Below are positions 1-7,286 of a stretch of DNA of 64,000 nucleotides, piece by piece. The position numbers and the translations under genes are program-made. The notes beneath the pieces were generated by a model. It ran no database searches. It was not told where the DNA came from and saw only the letters and a list, made by a program, of their open reading frames with translations. The DNA comes from DSSB01 sp046346845 (lineage in GTDB: Bacteria; UBA10199; DSSB01): positions 124,001-188,000 of the forward strand of contig JAXMHH010000006.1 of NCBI GenBank assembly GCA_046346845.1. Direction: 5' to 3'. Position 1 is the stretch's first letter, and every line of letters starts with the position of its first letter.

Positions 1-92
1 CCGAAGGATAGGTGAAAGATCGAGAGGCAAGGGATCTAAATATGAGGAGAATTTGCTCCGTCTTTAATTCTTATTTTGCTATATCTTTCAGC

Positions 93-374
93 ATGACGTG
101 GACCAAGGCATGGATCCTCGCGCTTGCCGTCACCACCGCCTGCAGCGGCGGCAACCAGACCAGTGGCGGAGCGACCGCCGGCCCGACGCGGATACCGAAG
201 AACGATCGTTACTGCCATGACGCGAGCCTTCCGCACGCGTATGAGTACTCGGACCAGACAGCGGCCGAGAAGGCCGGCTGCAGCGTCGTCCGGGTCTACC
301 GCGCGGTCGAAGACGAAAAGACCGGCCGGACGATGGATGACGAGGCCTGGGTGTTCTGCTGCCCCAGGCGCTGA
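93..374 (+). CDS. Small lipoprotein, intact copy of a tandem duplication
   Basis: The product of 93 residues begins with a short basic, hydrophobic signal and a lipobox ending in VTTAC at about residues 13-17, so a lipid-anchored envelope protein is predicted. The mature part is hydrophilic and has four further cysteines, including a CC pair near the C-terminus (VFCCPRR). I chose the ATG at 93 because the signal peptide starts cleanly there; longer in-frame starts (GTG 12, ATG 42) would bury the signal. No domain family is recognised. The gene body is duplicated 401 bp downstream without its start, so this is the only copy with a complete signal peptide. Function unknown. Confidence 0.55.
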   Translation: MTWTKAWILALAVTTACSGGNQTSGGATAGPTRIPKNDRYCHDASLPHAYEYSDQTAAEKAGCSVVRVYRAVEDEKTGRTMDDEAWVFCCPRR

Positions 375-930
375 CCCGGACCGCGGTGGGGATTTTACTC
401 CGCCATACTTTTATTTTTTTTAATTCGAGTAATTCGAGAATAAATCCAAGAGGTGGTTCGATTTTCAAACTAAATCTGAAGAAATCGACCGAATTTCAAA
501 CCTCCGTCTGTAATTTCTTTTTACTTGCCGTCACCACCGCCTGCAGCGGCGGCAACCAGACCAGTGGCGGAGCGGCCGCCGGCCCGACGCGGACACCGAA
601 GAACGATCGTTACTGCGATGACGCGAGCCGTCCGCACGCGTATGAGTACTCGGACCAGACAGCGGCCGAGAAGGCCGGCTGCAGCGTCGTCCGGGTCTAC
701 CGCGCGGTCGAAGACGAAAAGACCGGCCGAACGATGGATGACGAGGCCTGGGTGTTCTGCTGCCCCAGGCGCTGACCCGGACCGCGGTGGGGATTTTACT
801 CCGCCATACTTTTATTTTTTTTAATTCGAGTAATTCGAGTAATTCGAGAATAAATCCAAGAGGTGGTTCGATTTTCAAACTAAATCTGAAGAAATCGACC
901 GAATTTCGAACCTCCGTCTGTAATTTCTCT
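123..930. repeat. Tandem direct repeat, 401-bp unit, about two copies
   Basis: The unit starts with cttgccgtcaccaccgcctg at 123 and again at 524, exactly 401 bp apart. Each unit holds the lipoprotein body followed by an AT-rich tail with taattcgag micro-repeats and an 80-nt module (see next entry). The second unit has one extra taattcgag step. The near identity of the units suggests recent duplication or ongoing homogenisation. Confidence 0.85.
524..775 (+). pseudogene. Truncated duplicate of the upstream lipoprotein gene
   Basis: From 524 the sequence repeats 123 onward with only a few substitutions, to the same stop. The duplication begins inside the signal peptide, so this copy lacks the initiation region. 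An open frame upstream (from about 386) would replace the signal N-terminus with repeat-encoded residues, still giving a hydrophobic stretch before the lipobox. It is most simply a 5'-truncated copy, although a fusion protein cannot be excluded. Confidence 0.5.
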
Positions 931-1109
931 TTTCGAGTCGAGCGAGTCGAGGAGAGTCGAGGAGTACTTTTCGAAAGCGAGCGAGTAATTCGAGAATAAA
1001 TCCAAGGCGGTGGTTCGATTTTCAAACCAAATCTGAAGAAATCGACCGAATTTCGAACCTCCGTCTGTAATTTCTTCCCGCTGTAATTTCTTCTCTGTCT
1101 TAATTTTTC

Positions 1110-1712
1110 CTACTTATTATTCTTCCCGTCTTCTTCATTTTTTTTATTATTGCCATCATCATTTGGAACTTTTTCTTGATTAGGTTCTATAATAACAATG
1201 GGTAGAGCTCGTTGAAAACCAAACAATTCAACCAAACTCTTTCTAATAAAGTTTTGATCTGACTCAAAATCACCATGGGCTTTAGGCGAATATATACCTC
1301 TTTTAAGCTGGACCTTGTCAAAGTTATAGCCAAGCACCTTTGACATTGAATGCAATAAGTCAATTAAGAGATCTACTCTCTTATCACCCCATCGATTTAA
1401 TTTTTCCGAGAATTCCAAATCCCGTGGATCTCCATCGCCTGGGCCAGAACCTAGATGATCTAAATATTCACGCCAGTTCTCAATAACTAATTTCTCATTC
1501 TTATTATCTGAGTCAAATTCTAGTTCGATCCGATTTAACGCAGAAACATGATCGGGAGAAAGCAGGTTCGCCCGCGTAGCCATTAAGATTTTAAATAACT
1601 CTAACTTCTTCAGTCTTTTTTCTTTCGACTTATTAAGCCTCTCTTGTACCTGTACAGCTAAAATCGGACCTAATATTATCGCAGCAATTGTAAGCCAATC
1701 ACTAATACTCAT
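1110..1712 (-). CDS. Membrane-anchored DUF6680-like protein
   Basis: The 200-residue product has one N-terminal membrane segment (about residues 5-22, opening MSISDWLTIAAIILGPILAV), then a basic stretch (NKSKEKRLKK) that suggests a cytoplasmic C-terminal domain by the positive-inside rule. The rest is a charged, helical domain ending in a low-complexity Asn/Lys/Glu tail. The N-terminal pattern is the one I associate with proteins annotated DUF6680, which have no established function; this is recognition from memory, not a search. The gene is AT-rich like the retron genes next to it and lies on the same strand about 190 bp downstream of the reverse transcriptase. It may be island cargo. Confidence 0.65.
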   Translation of the reverse strand: MSISDWLTIAAIILGPILAVQVQERLNKSKEKRLKKLELFKILMATRANLLSPDHVSALNRIELEFDSDNKNEKLVIENWREYLDHLGSGPGDGDPRDLEFSEKLNRWGDKRVDLLIDLLHSMSKVLGYNFDKVQLKRGIYSPKAHGDFESDQNFIRKSLVELFGFQRALPIVIIEPNQEKVPNDDGNNKKNEEDGKNNK

Positions 1713-1901
1713 AACCAGAGCCTTCTTTGCTATTCCATCTTCCAGTGCTGAATCATAGCAGAAAGAGCGTGACTAAGATTCTATATCCTCTCGGCTAAAC
1801 GGGATCATTTTCAAATAATTCCAAGACGTGAGTTCGATTTTAAACCCAACCCTAAAGCAGTCGACCGAATACCAAACCTCCACTTGAATTTTCCTGATAA
1901 T

Positions 1902-2840
1902 CTAATTCCGAATTATTTCATGCAAAAGACTAGCCCCATATTTTATGGCTAATCTATTATAAAAATCAGGCTCTATATCACGACTAAACCCCAGATATCC
2001 CCTCAGATACGCTTTTTGTTCCGGTGTGATTTTTTGATTTTTATATTCAAAAATTAGCTTTCTAACATACCTCTTATTATTTCTACCCAATGAAATAGCA
2101 CCAGCAGAATCTAAAATTATTCCCGTAACCATTCTTTTATTCTTTCTAGATAAAAAAACAGTCTTTTGAGGATTAATTTTAAGCATCGGAGACTGAGTTC
2201 GTTGCAACAATAGACTAACTTGCCTTACAAATTCGCGGCAGGCACCTCGAACATTGGTGGAAAAAACAAGATCATCGGCATATCTTGTATAAACTGAATC
2301 AGAGGAGACCTGATTTGCAACGCGATTAATTTCCTTATCCAGCTTATTCATAATAATGTTGCAAATCCATGGAGATGATGGTGCGCCAATTGCCAACCCC
2401 TTTGCCCCTCCCTTAAATCTCACAAAAAGTGAGTTAGACAGAAATTCAATCTCTTGATTTGATAAAGCACCATGCTCTTGCTCAATAATTGGAACCAAAT
2501 CGTTCGGTCTAATAGATGGAAAGAAATTCTGAAAATCAATTCTTACAGAATACTTATACGGACAGTGCATTAAGGCATTGATTTTTAGTGGGGACTTTTT
2601 CCCAGGGATATATGCGATTGCACTACTATGCACTTTCAGCTTTCTTAAAAGTGTTTCAATTAATGCATATTGGAGAGCTTTGGTTTCTTTAGAAGGATGA
2701 AATATAGCTCTCATGCCCCCATTCTTCTTCGGAATTTCAAAACGAAAATAGGAAACCGGAGCTTTTTTTGAGAGGTCTAACACCTCATTTACAGAAAATC
2801 CTAAAAAAAATGCCACTATTTCAATCTGAGACTTCTTCAT
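1902..2840 (-). CDS. Retron-type reverse transcriptase
   Basis: The 312-residue protein is a compact RT without a maturase or endonuclease extension, the normal size for retron RTs. Seen motifs are the retron-specific NAxxH (NALMH, about residues 88-92), catalytic Asp in RIDFQNFFPS (about 100), GAPSSP (about 152-157), the catalytic YADD box (about 187-190) and the VTG motif (about 238-240) that binds the msr stem in retrons. The start is set at the ATG at 2840; a TTG 9 bp upstream is less likely. It overlaps the effector gene by 20 bp, implying translational coupling. It should reverse-transcribe the msd part of the ncRNA at 3768-3942 from a 2'-OH branch. Confidence 0.93.
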   Translation of the reverse strand: MKKSQIEIVAFFLGFSVNEVLDLSKKAPVSYFRFEIPKKNGGMRAIFHPSKETKALQYALIETLLRKLKVHSSAIAYIPGKKSPLKINALMHCPYKYSVRIDFQNFFPSIRPNDLVPIIEQEHGALSNQEIEFLSNSLFVRFKGGAKGLAIGAPSSPWICNIIMNKLDKEINRVANQVSSDSVYTRYADDLVFSTNVRGACREFVRQVSLLLQRTQSPMLKINPQKTVFLSRKNKRMVTGIILDSAGAISLGRNNKRYVRKLIFEYKNQKITPEQKAYLRGYLGFSRDIEPDFYNRLAIKYGASLLHEIIRN

Positions 2841-3756
2841 TTGCAGCAAGCGCTCTTTTTGCTAAGAACTTCAGTCTTGGGTGCACCGTCTTATGATAAA
2901 GCCCTACGATCTTTGACCTAAATTTTTTAAAATCTATCCCTCTAAAATTATAAAAGGTTTTCGAGTGCCCACCTTCTCTGAAATAATATTTCTCCTGAAA
3001 ATCAATTAACTTCATCGCCTTTAAAAGGCCTATTTCCATGTTGATGAAATTGTATGATTTGTCACCGTAGACTTCCTTTAAAACGGTAATTATTTCCCGG
3101 TGGCTAATTGGAGAAAAGACTTGAATTAGATCTAAAATAAACAAGATCCTCTTCTTGGGATCCAGTGAATAGATTTTCTCATAGGAAGATAAATCAATTG
3201 ATTGCTGGTTCTCTCGTTTAATTTTCGATAATCGTTTCTCAATTTCTGGCAAAGACACTAAAAATGATGTTAAATTGGTATATATAACTGGTTTAAATTT
3301 CGATTTCTGATTAATCCTTGCAAGTGGCCCCAAACTTAAAAACGAATTATTCCCATTGTGCTTAACATCATTAATCACAAGTAGCTTATTTTCTAAGCGC
3401 GGACTATTTGTAAAGGCCCCTAATTCTGCAAAAGTACTCTCACTATCCAAAATAATAATAATGCAATCCGAATAATTTCCTAAATTGTCTTCCAGAGTAA
3501 GCAAATCAATCTTTTGCTCTTCTTCAGGATTAAAAAACTCCTCCGCCACAAAAAACTGGAATTGTTTTAAATGCCTTTTTCCGTACTGCAACAACCTTTC
3601 ACGGGGAGTAGATCCTTCCGAATTAAATCTCGATCCACATGTGAAAACAATAACTGCATCACTTTTTAAAAAAGTACGCTGATCCTGTATGCACATTTTT
3701 AATTGTGCGATAAGGTCAGTTGGAAAATTTTCCAGTTCTTCCACTAGTCTGGGCAT
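2821..3756 (-). CDS. Retron effector, N-deoxyribosyltransferase-like with C-terminal HTH region
   Basis: The 311-residue protein lies between the ncRNA and the RT, the layout of type II-A retrons such as Ec86/Eco1. The N-terminal half has the nucleoside-deoxyribosyltransferase-like pattern: a strand ending VIVFTCGSR, then DCIIIILDSESTFAELGAF at about 97-115 with the likely nucleophile Glu111. The C-terminal half (about 195-290) is helical and basic and resembles the winged-helix or DNA-binding part of these effectors. Type II-A effectors form filaments with RT-msDNA and act on nucleotides or NAD when released; that activity is inferred here from family and context. No strong ribosome-binding site is visible before the ATG at 3756. 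Confidence 0.85.
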   Translation of the reverse strand: MPRLVEELENFPTDLIAQLKMCIQDQRTFLKSDAVIVFTCGSRFNSEGSTPRERLLQYGKRHLKQFQFFVAEEFFNPEEEQKIDLLTLEDNLGNYSDCIIIILDSESTFAELGAFTNSPRLENKLLVINDVKHNGNNSFLSLGPLARINQKSKFKPVIYTNLTSFLVSLPEIEKRLSKIKRENQQSIDLSSYEKIYSLDPKKRILFILDLIQVFSPISHREIITVLKEVYGDKSYNFINMEIGLLKAMKLIDFQEKYYFREGGHSKTFYNFRGIDFKKFRSKIVGLYHKTVHPRLKFLAKRALAANEEVSD

Positions 3757-3767
3757 AATAAAAAATC

Positions 3768-3942
3768 GCCACGTTAATTCCTACACGATGCGGGCGAGAG
3801 AAACTTCTCTCGGCTTCGAGGACCTCGAAGGCGAGAGAAGTTTCTCTCGCCGTAGAAAGTCATCAATCCAAAAGAGTGGACGGCTATACACCATCCAAAA
3901 TCGATAATTACATCGATTTCAAAAGCTAGAAACTAACGTGGC
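3768..3942 (-). ncRNA. Retron msr-msd ncRNA
   Basis: Read on the minus strand, the 5' repeat a1 (GCCACGTTA, 3942-3934) is complementary to a2 (TAACGTGGC, 3776-3768), with a flanking wobble pair. After a1 a TAGC places the likely branching guanosine at 3926, as in Ec86. Two msr hairpins follow: AAATCGAT/ATCGATTT (3920-3898) and GGATGG-loop-CCGTCC (3896-3878), the latter close to the Ec86 hairpin GGAUGUUGUUUCGGCAUCC. The msd is dominated by a 29-bp stem (3793-3821 with 3823-3851) with one mismatch. All retron landmarks are present and in order; the exact 5' and 3' ends are inferred. Confidence 0.9.
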
Positions 3943-3949
3943 AAAATTC

Positions 3950-3990
3950 AAAAAACAAAAAGCCCCCCAGTTACCCGGGAGGCTTTTAAA
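3950..3990 (-). terminator. Rho-independent terminator, probably the original tRNA-Asp terminator
   Basis: On the minus strand an 11-bp stem (AAAAGCCTCCC with GGGGGGCTTTT, one wobble) and a short loop are followed by a T-rich tail. It lies immediately downstream of the truncated tRNA-Asp 3' end at 4006, the place where the chromosomal tRNA gene would have ended before the element inserted. The retron ncRNA begins a few bases beyond the T tract. Confidence 0.75.
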
Positions 3991-4005
3991 GTTTCAAACT
4001 ACATC

Positions 4006-4051
4006 TGGCGGGGTCGACGAGGCTCGAACTCGCGACCTCCTGCGTGACAGG
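4006..4051 (-). repeat. attL: displaced 3' end of tRNA-Asp
   Basis: These 46 bases are identical to 33899-33944 and correspond to the tRNA-Asp CCA end, acceptor 3' strand, T arm and anticodon-arm 3' side. After 4051 the match stops (gtattcc instead of caggcg), so no tRNA can be made here. It marks the left end of the element. Confidence 0.9.
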
Positions 4052-4164
4052 TATTCCAAAGCCAATTTCGCGTCACTGCAAGATTTTCAAAATCGCCTTA
4101 TTTAACAAGTGCTTCATTTAATGTTTTTGCACTCCCCTCAAGAACATTATGGAGTCATTATTGG

Positions 4165-4260
4165 GTCATTATCGTCTCTTCTGTGGTACTATTGTGGTAA
4201 TGAAATTACCGACAGTTTTGCGTTCGATTTTCGCACCCTAACATTCGATTTCCGGTCGAT
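4165..4260. repeat. Element-end repeat, copy 1 (candidate integrase arm sites)
   Basis: A 22-nt block (gtcattatcgtctcttctgt plus gg) is repeated perfectly at 5489-5510, with homology continuing through ggtaatg and the gcgttcgattt box. The sub-motif tgtggtactattgtggtaat (4182-4201) also recurs exactly at 33832-33851 near the other end, just inside attR. Short repeats near both ends are typical arm-type binding sites for integrase or Xis; that role is inferred. Confidence 0.6.
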
Positions 4261-4328
4261 CCCTTCCTAAATTCCACCCAACCAACGCCGTAACGACCAT
4301 GTTTCAAATTTTCGTCTTTATTATTATT

Positions 4329-5087
4329 TCACAATTGGGAGACTATTCCGTTCAACCCTATAAGCATTGCTTGTACCCCAATATCACTATTTGAGGTAAC
4401 AGATGCGGTTACTACTGGATTCAGTCTTAATTGAACCTTTGTATTAAACTGAGCCAGTACCGAATTCGCAAAATTTGATGCTGCATGCTTGGCGACTTCA
4501 TTTACATCGTAAAACAGCAATTCATTATATGAGCTATGAAGGAAGCTCAAGGCGTATAATTGAATCCATTGCCTTTTTACTAAGTAGAAAACTATGTATA
4601 CAATAGCTACAGATGCTATTGTGAAAAAAAGGAATAGCTCTCCCGAGGAACATTGCCCTGCTTTTAGGAGGAAAATAGTCTTTAATAAGAATAACGGAAG
4701 TATCGTCAAGAAAAGTGAACTAAACACAACTGTGTCGATGTGGGCGGCAATAAATAATTCATCGTACATTTGGCGAGAATAATAAATTGGAAGCCCGACA
4801 TTTAATTTCAGAACCCCCGCCAATTCACCAGGGCCCATTCTAGACAGTTTTGCCTCATTAACTAATCGCTGCAAGAATCCACATATTGAATTAACAAAAT
4901 AGACAAGTAAGGCGCCATTTAACCATAACAACAAAAACAATATTGCAAAAAAGGAATCGGAATAATTTGGAATGTTAGTTTTATAAAAATGAGAATGGAA
5001 AACTATCCAAAAGGTGCTAACGTAAAGACCACCCAGGAAAGTATAAATCTCGTCTCGCTTAAAACTTCCAAGAGGAAGGTTTGTCAT
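4329..5087 (-). CDS. Multi-pass membrane protein of unknown function
   Basis: The 252-residue product has about four hydrophobic segments (near residues 15-32, 42-66, 115-138 and 148-168), followed by a soluble C-terminal region (about 170-252). A good ribosome-binding site (gaggtg) precedes the ATG at 5087. No family is recognised. The gene is AT-rich and sits between two copies of the element-end repeat (4165 and 5489), as if it had been added as a cassette. An effector role is possible from the defence-rich surroundings but nothing in the sequence proves it. Confidence 0.7.
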   Translation of the reverse strand: MTNLPLGSFKRDEIYTFLGGLYVSTFWIVFHSHFYKTNIPNYSDSFFAILFLLLWLNGALLVYFVNSICGFLQRLVNEAKLSRMGPGELAGVLKLNVGLPIYYSRQMYDELFIAAHIDTVVFSSLFLTILPLFLLKTIFLLKAGQCSSGELFLFFTIASVAIVYIVFYLVKRQWIQLYALSFLHSSYNELLFYDVNEVAKHAASNFANSVLAQFNTKVQLRLNPVVTASVTSNSDIGVQAMLIGLNGIVSQL

Positions 5088-5625
5088 AATTTCACCTCAT
5101 CTAGATGGAGACCTATCCCAATTTCTCTTCTCTTTGTTCGGTCTTCTGGCACACCTTGAGCGAGAAGGTAAACCCGCAGATCACAAGCCTTGGGCCTCAA
5201 TAATGTATAGAAATCATTTTGGTGAAAGCCGTGGCAGATCGGCAGTTGGGACCATTTGCTCCCCCACTTCCCTACCCGGAAGCCTTGGAACAAATTTACG
5301 GAATAGGATCTACTTTAAACCTGCAGCTAAATATGGACAACCAATAAGATGGGCCCAGAATATTTGGGAAAGATTAAACCAAAACCTCCCTCGAATGACA
5401 CTTAAAGGCCTTATCCCATCGAAATCACTCAAACACTTGTAACCAAAATTTTTAATATAGTTGGTGCCATAAAAATAAAGAGCGAGGAGTCATTATCGTC
5501 TCTTCTGTGGCGCTATTGGGGTAATGGAAATATCGATGAATTTGCGTTCGATTTCCGAACGGTGTAGCTTGTATTTCAAACTGAAGCTAATGAATATAGG
5601 TTCCTTGCCGACCTGTTTAAATACC
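5088..5625. other. Intergenic region without a convincing gene
   Basis: This 538-bp stretch holds the second element-end repeat (5489-5562). Short open frames exist on both strands at 5084-5442 but have no recognisable domains or convincing starts, and they conflict with each other. It probably contains the promoter of the membrane-protein gene that starts at 5087. Confidence 0.5.
5489..5562. repeat. Element-end repeat, copy 2
   Basis: An imperfect direct repeat of 4165-4240: 22 identical bases, then cgctattggggtaatgg against tactattgtggtaatga, then tgcgttcgatttc in both. A third, weaker similarity (ggtcaat...gtctctt.cggtggtaat) occurs at about 7449-7500. The spacing between copies 1 and 2 is 1,324 bp. 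Confidence 0.65.
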
Positions 5626-6612
5626 TTAGCGAGCAGTATAGTGTTTATCGAGCACCTCAAATATTCTGCTACTATAAAAATCCTTCCTTCCGCTTCTGGG
5701 ATTGCCAGGATCCAATTGTCTTGAATAAACAAAATTTTGATCCCCTTTCAGGGGCATTCGCAAACCATGAAATTTTTTATTCACTACAAAATCGGTGTAT
5801 CGAGAGCTGAGTTTTATAATTAATTCTCCATAATCCATCGGGTACTTTTCCCTAATATCTTCTTCGGTCATAGTGACTTTAATCGCATCCGGATCACTAG
5901 AAACTTGCACTTTGGATGCCGAAGACAATTTTGATCGTTCGAATTTTGCCTGAATTCTGAGTGCAACAGAATAATTCGATTGAGCAGAAGAAGATACGTT
6001 TGCGAGGCCCTGGAGGTATTTAATTAACCTATCCTCCTCCTTCGTAATTATCACCGAATCAACTTGGAGGGATCCATTAATAAAAGCCAAAGGCAATACC
6101 AAAGAGATAGAGTCAGAAAGATTTCGACCAAACCATTCTTTTGTTAATAGAATAAAATTTTTCACTGTGGCGCTCGCAATTTCTAACACCTGTTTTGCCA
6201 GGACGTCGCTTGCGGTAATATAATGAGTGGCGTTATCTCGTATCGCAATCAGTGCGTCGATGTTAGCTTTTACCTCCACAGGAATTCTTGTTTTTTGATT
6301 GTCGTCTAGACGCGAAATTGCTGTAACGACCGAAATTGTCAAAGGACTACCCGACCTATTTCTTTTTAAAGTCAGTTTTTTAGCTAGACTACCTCCTTTT
6401 GTTTTTTTCCTTTCATACACCCTAATTTTTTTTGGATCATTATCTCCATCTTTCAGAAGTTTTGCTTTAAGGATTAACTCCCATGCATTCAGGGCCAGTA
6501 TCGCGAAGGTTTCTTCCCGATATTTAAAGGCTGGTTTATTAAATATTTCGATGGCGGCAATTAATGCCGACTCAGCTTTATTGACGAATTTGTTATGAAA
6601 GGGAAGTTTCAT
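5626..6612 (-). CDS. DUF3644-like protein
   Basis: The 328-residue product begins with a helical region containing FAILALNAWELILKAKLL (about residues 36-55) and later IRDNATHYI (about 125-133). This is the pattern of DUF3644, a HEPN-like helical family frequently carried on mobile elements and in defence islands. The IRDxxxH segment resembles the Rx4-6H ribonuclease motif of HEPN domains, so RNase activity is a possibility, inferred only. The C-terminal half is charged, with no recognised domain. ATG at 6612 with gtgagag upstream. Nearest neighbour on the same strand is the XRE regulator at 6690-6899. Confidence 0.7.
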   Translation of the reverse strand: MKLPFHNKFVNKAESALIAAIEIFNKPAFKYREETFAILALNAWELILKAKLLKDGDNDPKKIRVYERKKTKGGSLAKKLTLKRNRSGSPLTISVVTAISRLDDNQKTRIPVEVKANIDALIAIRDNATHYITASDVLAKQVLEIASATVKNFILLTKEWFGRNLSDSISLVLPLAFINGSLQVDSVIITKEEDRLIKYLQGLANVSSSAQSNYSVALRIQAKFERSKLSSASKVQVSSDPDAIKVTMTEEDIREKYPMDYGELIIKLSSRYTDFVVNKKFHGLRMPLKGDQNFVYSRQLDPGNPRSGRKDFYSSRIFEVLDKHYTAR

Positions 6613-6689
6613 ACTCTCACTAATTTCCCTACCCGGAAATTTTAGAGAGGTTTAAGGTTTACAAAGCCTAAAACCAAAAGAAGTATCTT

Positions 6690-6899
6690 TTAAATAAGAA
6701 ATTCCTTTGGGGAGCACCTAAACGCCTTAGCCAGTTTATATAGGACCTTCACGGTAGTATTGGTCTGTCCTGCCTCGATCTTTTGATAATGCTTCCAGCT
6801 GACCCCAAAATTCTCCACTTCTTCCTGATTCAGACCTGCCTTAATACGACAGGCACGTATTCGACTCCCCACCTTTTTTAGAATCAGATCCTTCGGCAT
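6690..6899 (-). CDS. XRE-family helix-turn-helix regulator
   Basis: A 69-residue, single-domain Cro/C1-type repressor: the helix-turn-helix spans about residues 10-60 (IRACRIKAGLNQEEVENFGV, WKHYQKIEAGQT, KVLYKLAKAF). It lies upstream of the DUF3644 gene on the same strand and divergent from the gene at 7041. Two palindromic sites lie directly upstream of its ATG, the usual position for autoregulation. It probably controls this short cargo module. Confidence 0.85.
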   Translation of the reverse strand: MPKDLILKKVGSRIRACRIKAGLNQEEVENFGVSWKHYQKIEAGQTNTTVKVLYKLAKAFRCSPKEFLI

Positions 6900-6900
6900 T

Positions 6901-6968
6901 TAGACCTCAAATATGAGGTCTAAAGGTACGGGTATTGCATTAATCTATACACCTCACATATGAGGTTT
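6901..6968. promoter_or_regulatory. Paired palindromic operators upstream of the XRE gene
   Basis: A perfect palindrome, tagacctca-aata-tgaggtcta, occurs at 6900-6921. A second, related site (acctcacatatgaggt) lies at 6951-6966. Both share the half-site acctca and sit in the divergent promoter region between 6899 and 7041, so they are likely binding sites for the XRE protein. Confidence 0.75.
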
Positions 6969-7040
6969 TTTATTTGTTAAAACTCGACCTCCACGTTAAC
7001 CAAACCAGGATTTCTGAAGTCATTCTAGCTGGAGTTATTA

Positions 7041-7286
7041 ATGGAAATAAAAGCAAGAAGAAGGATTCACATCCTCAGTATTACCAGTGCACCTTGCCAG
7101 ATCTGTAACCAATCCGAACCTTGGACCCACCGGGTCCGAATCGAATTTTTGCCCACCAATACCTTCTCAGCTGATGAGATCCTTTGCCCTTTATGCATCC
7201 AAATCGAATCACAAAAGGAAGATACAACTCTCTATGACAGCCTACGGGATCGCACACTATTCCCCTCTGAAATATTAAGTAAGTAG
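7041..7286 (+). CDS. Small CxxC zinc-ribbon-like protein
   Basis: The 81-residue product has CQIC (about residues 19-22) and CPLC (about 49-52), spaced as in a two-knuckle zinc ribbon. A good ribosome-binding site (ctggag) precedes the ATG. It is divergent from the XRE repressor and shares its palindrome-bearing promoter region. Function unknown; nucleic-acid or protein binding is possible from the putative zinc fold. Confidence 0.55.
   Translation: MEIKARRRIHILSITSAPCQICNQSEPWTHRVRIEFLPTNTFSADEILCPLCIQIESQKEDTTLYDSLRDRTLFPSEILSK

Larger units (their letters stand above)
434..1893. repeat. Four dispersed copies of an ~80-nt module
   Basis: The module (aataaatccaagaggtggtt, then a cgattttcaaac core, then aaatcgaccgaatttc and aacctccgtctgtaatttc) occurs at about 434-517, 848-928, 993-1072 and, degenerate, 1812-1893. 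The last copy abuts the 3' end of the retron reverse-transcriptase gene. Within each copy ggttcgattt can pair with aaatcgacc with one bulge. Function unknown. Confidence 0.7.

Noticed and set aside
3793..3851. Transcription terminator or CRISPR-like repeat reading of the long hairpin
   Set aside because: The flanking a1/a2 repeats, branch G and msr hairpin explain it as a retron msd; there is only one unit, so no CRISPR array.
5084..5442. Two short opposite open frames near the membrane-protein gene
   Set aside because: No recognisable domain or ribosome-binding support, and they overlap each other; the region is better described as intergenic.
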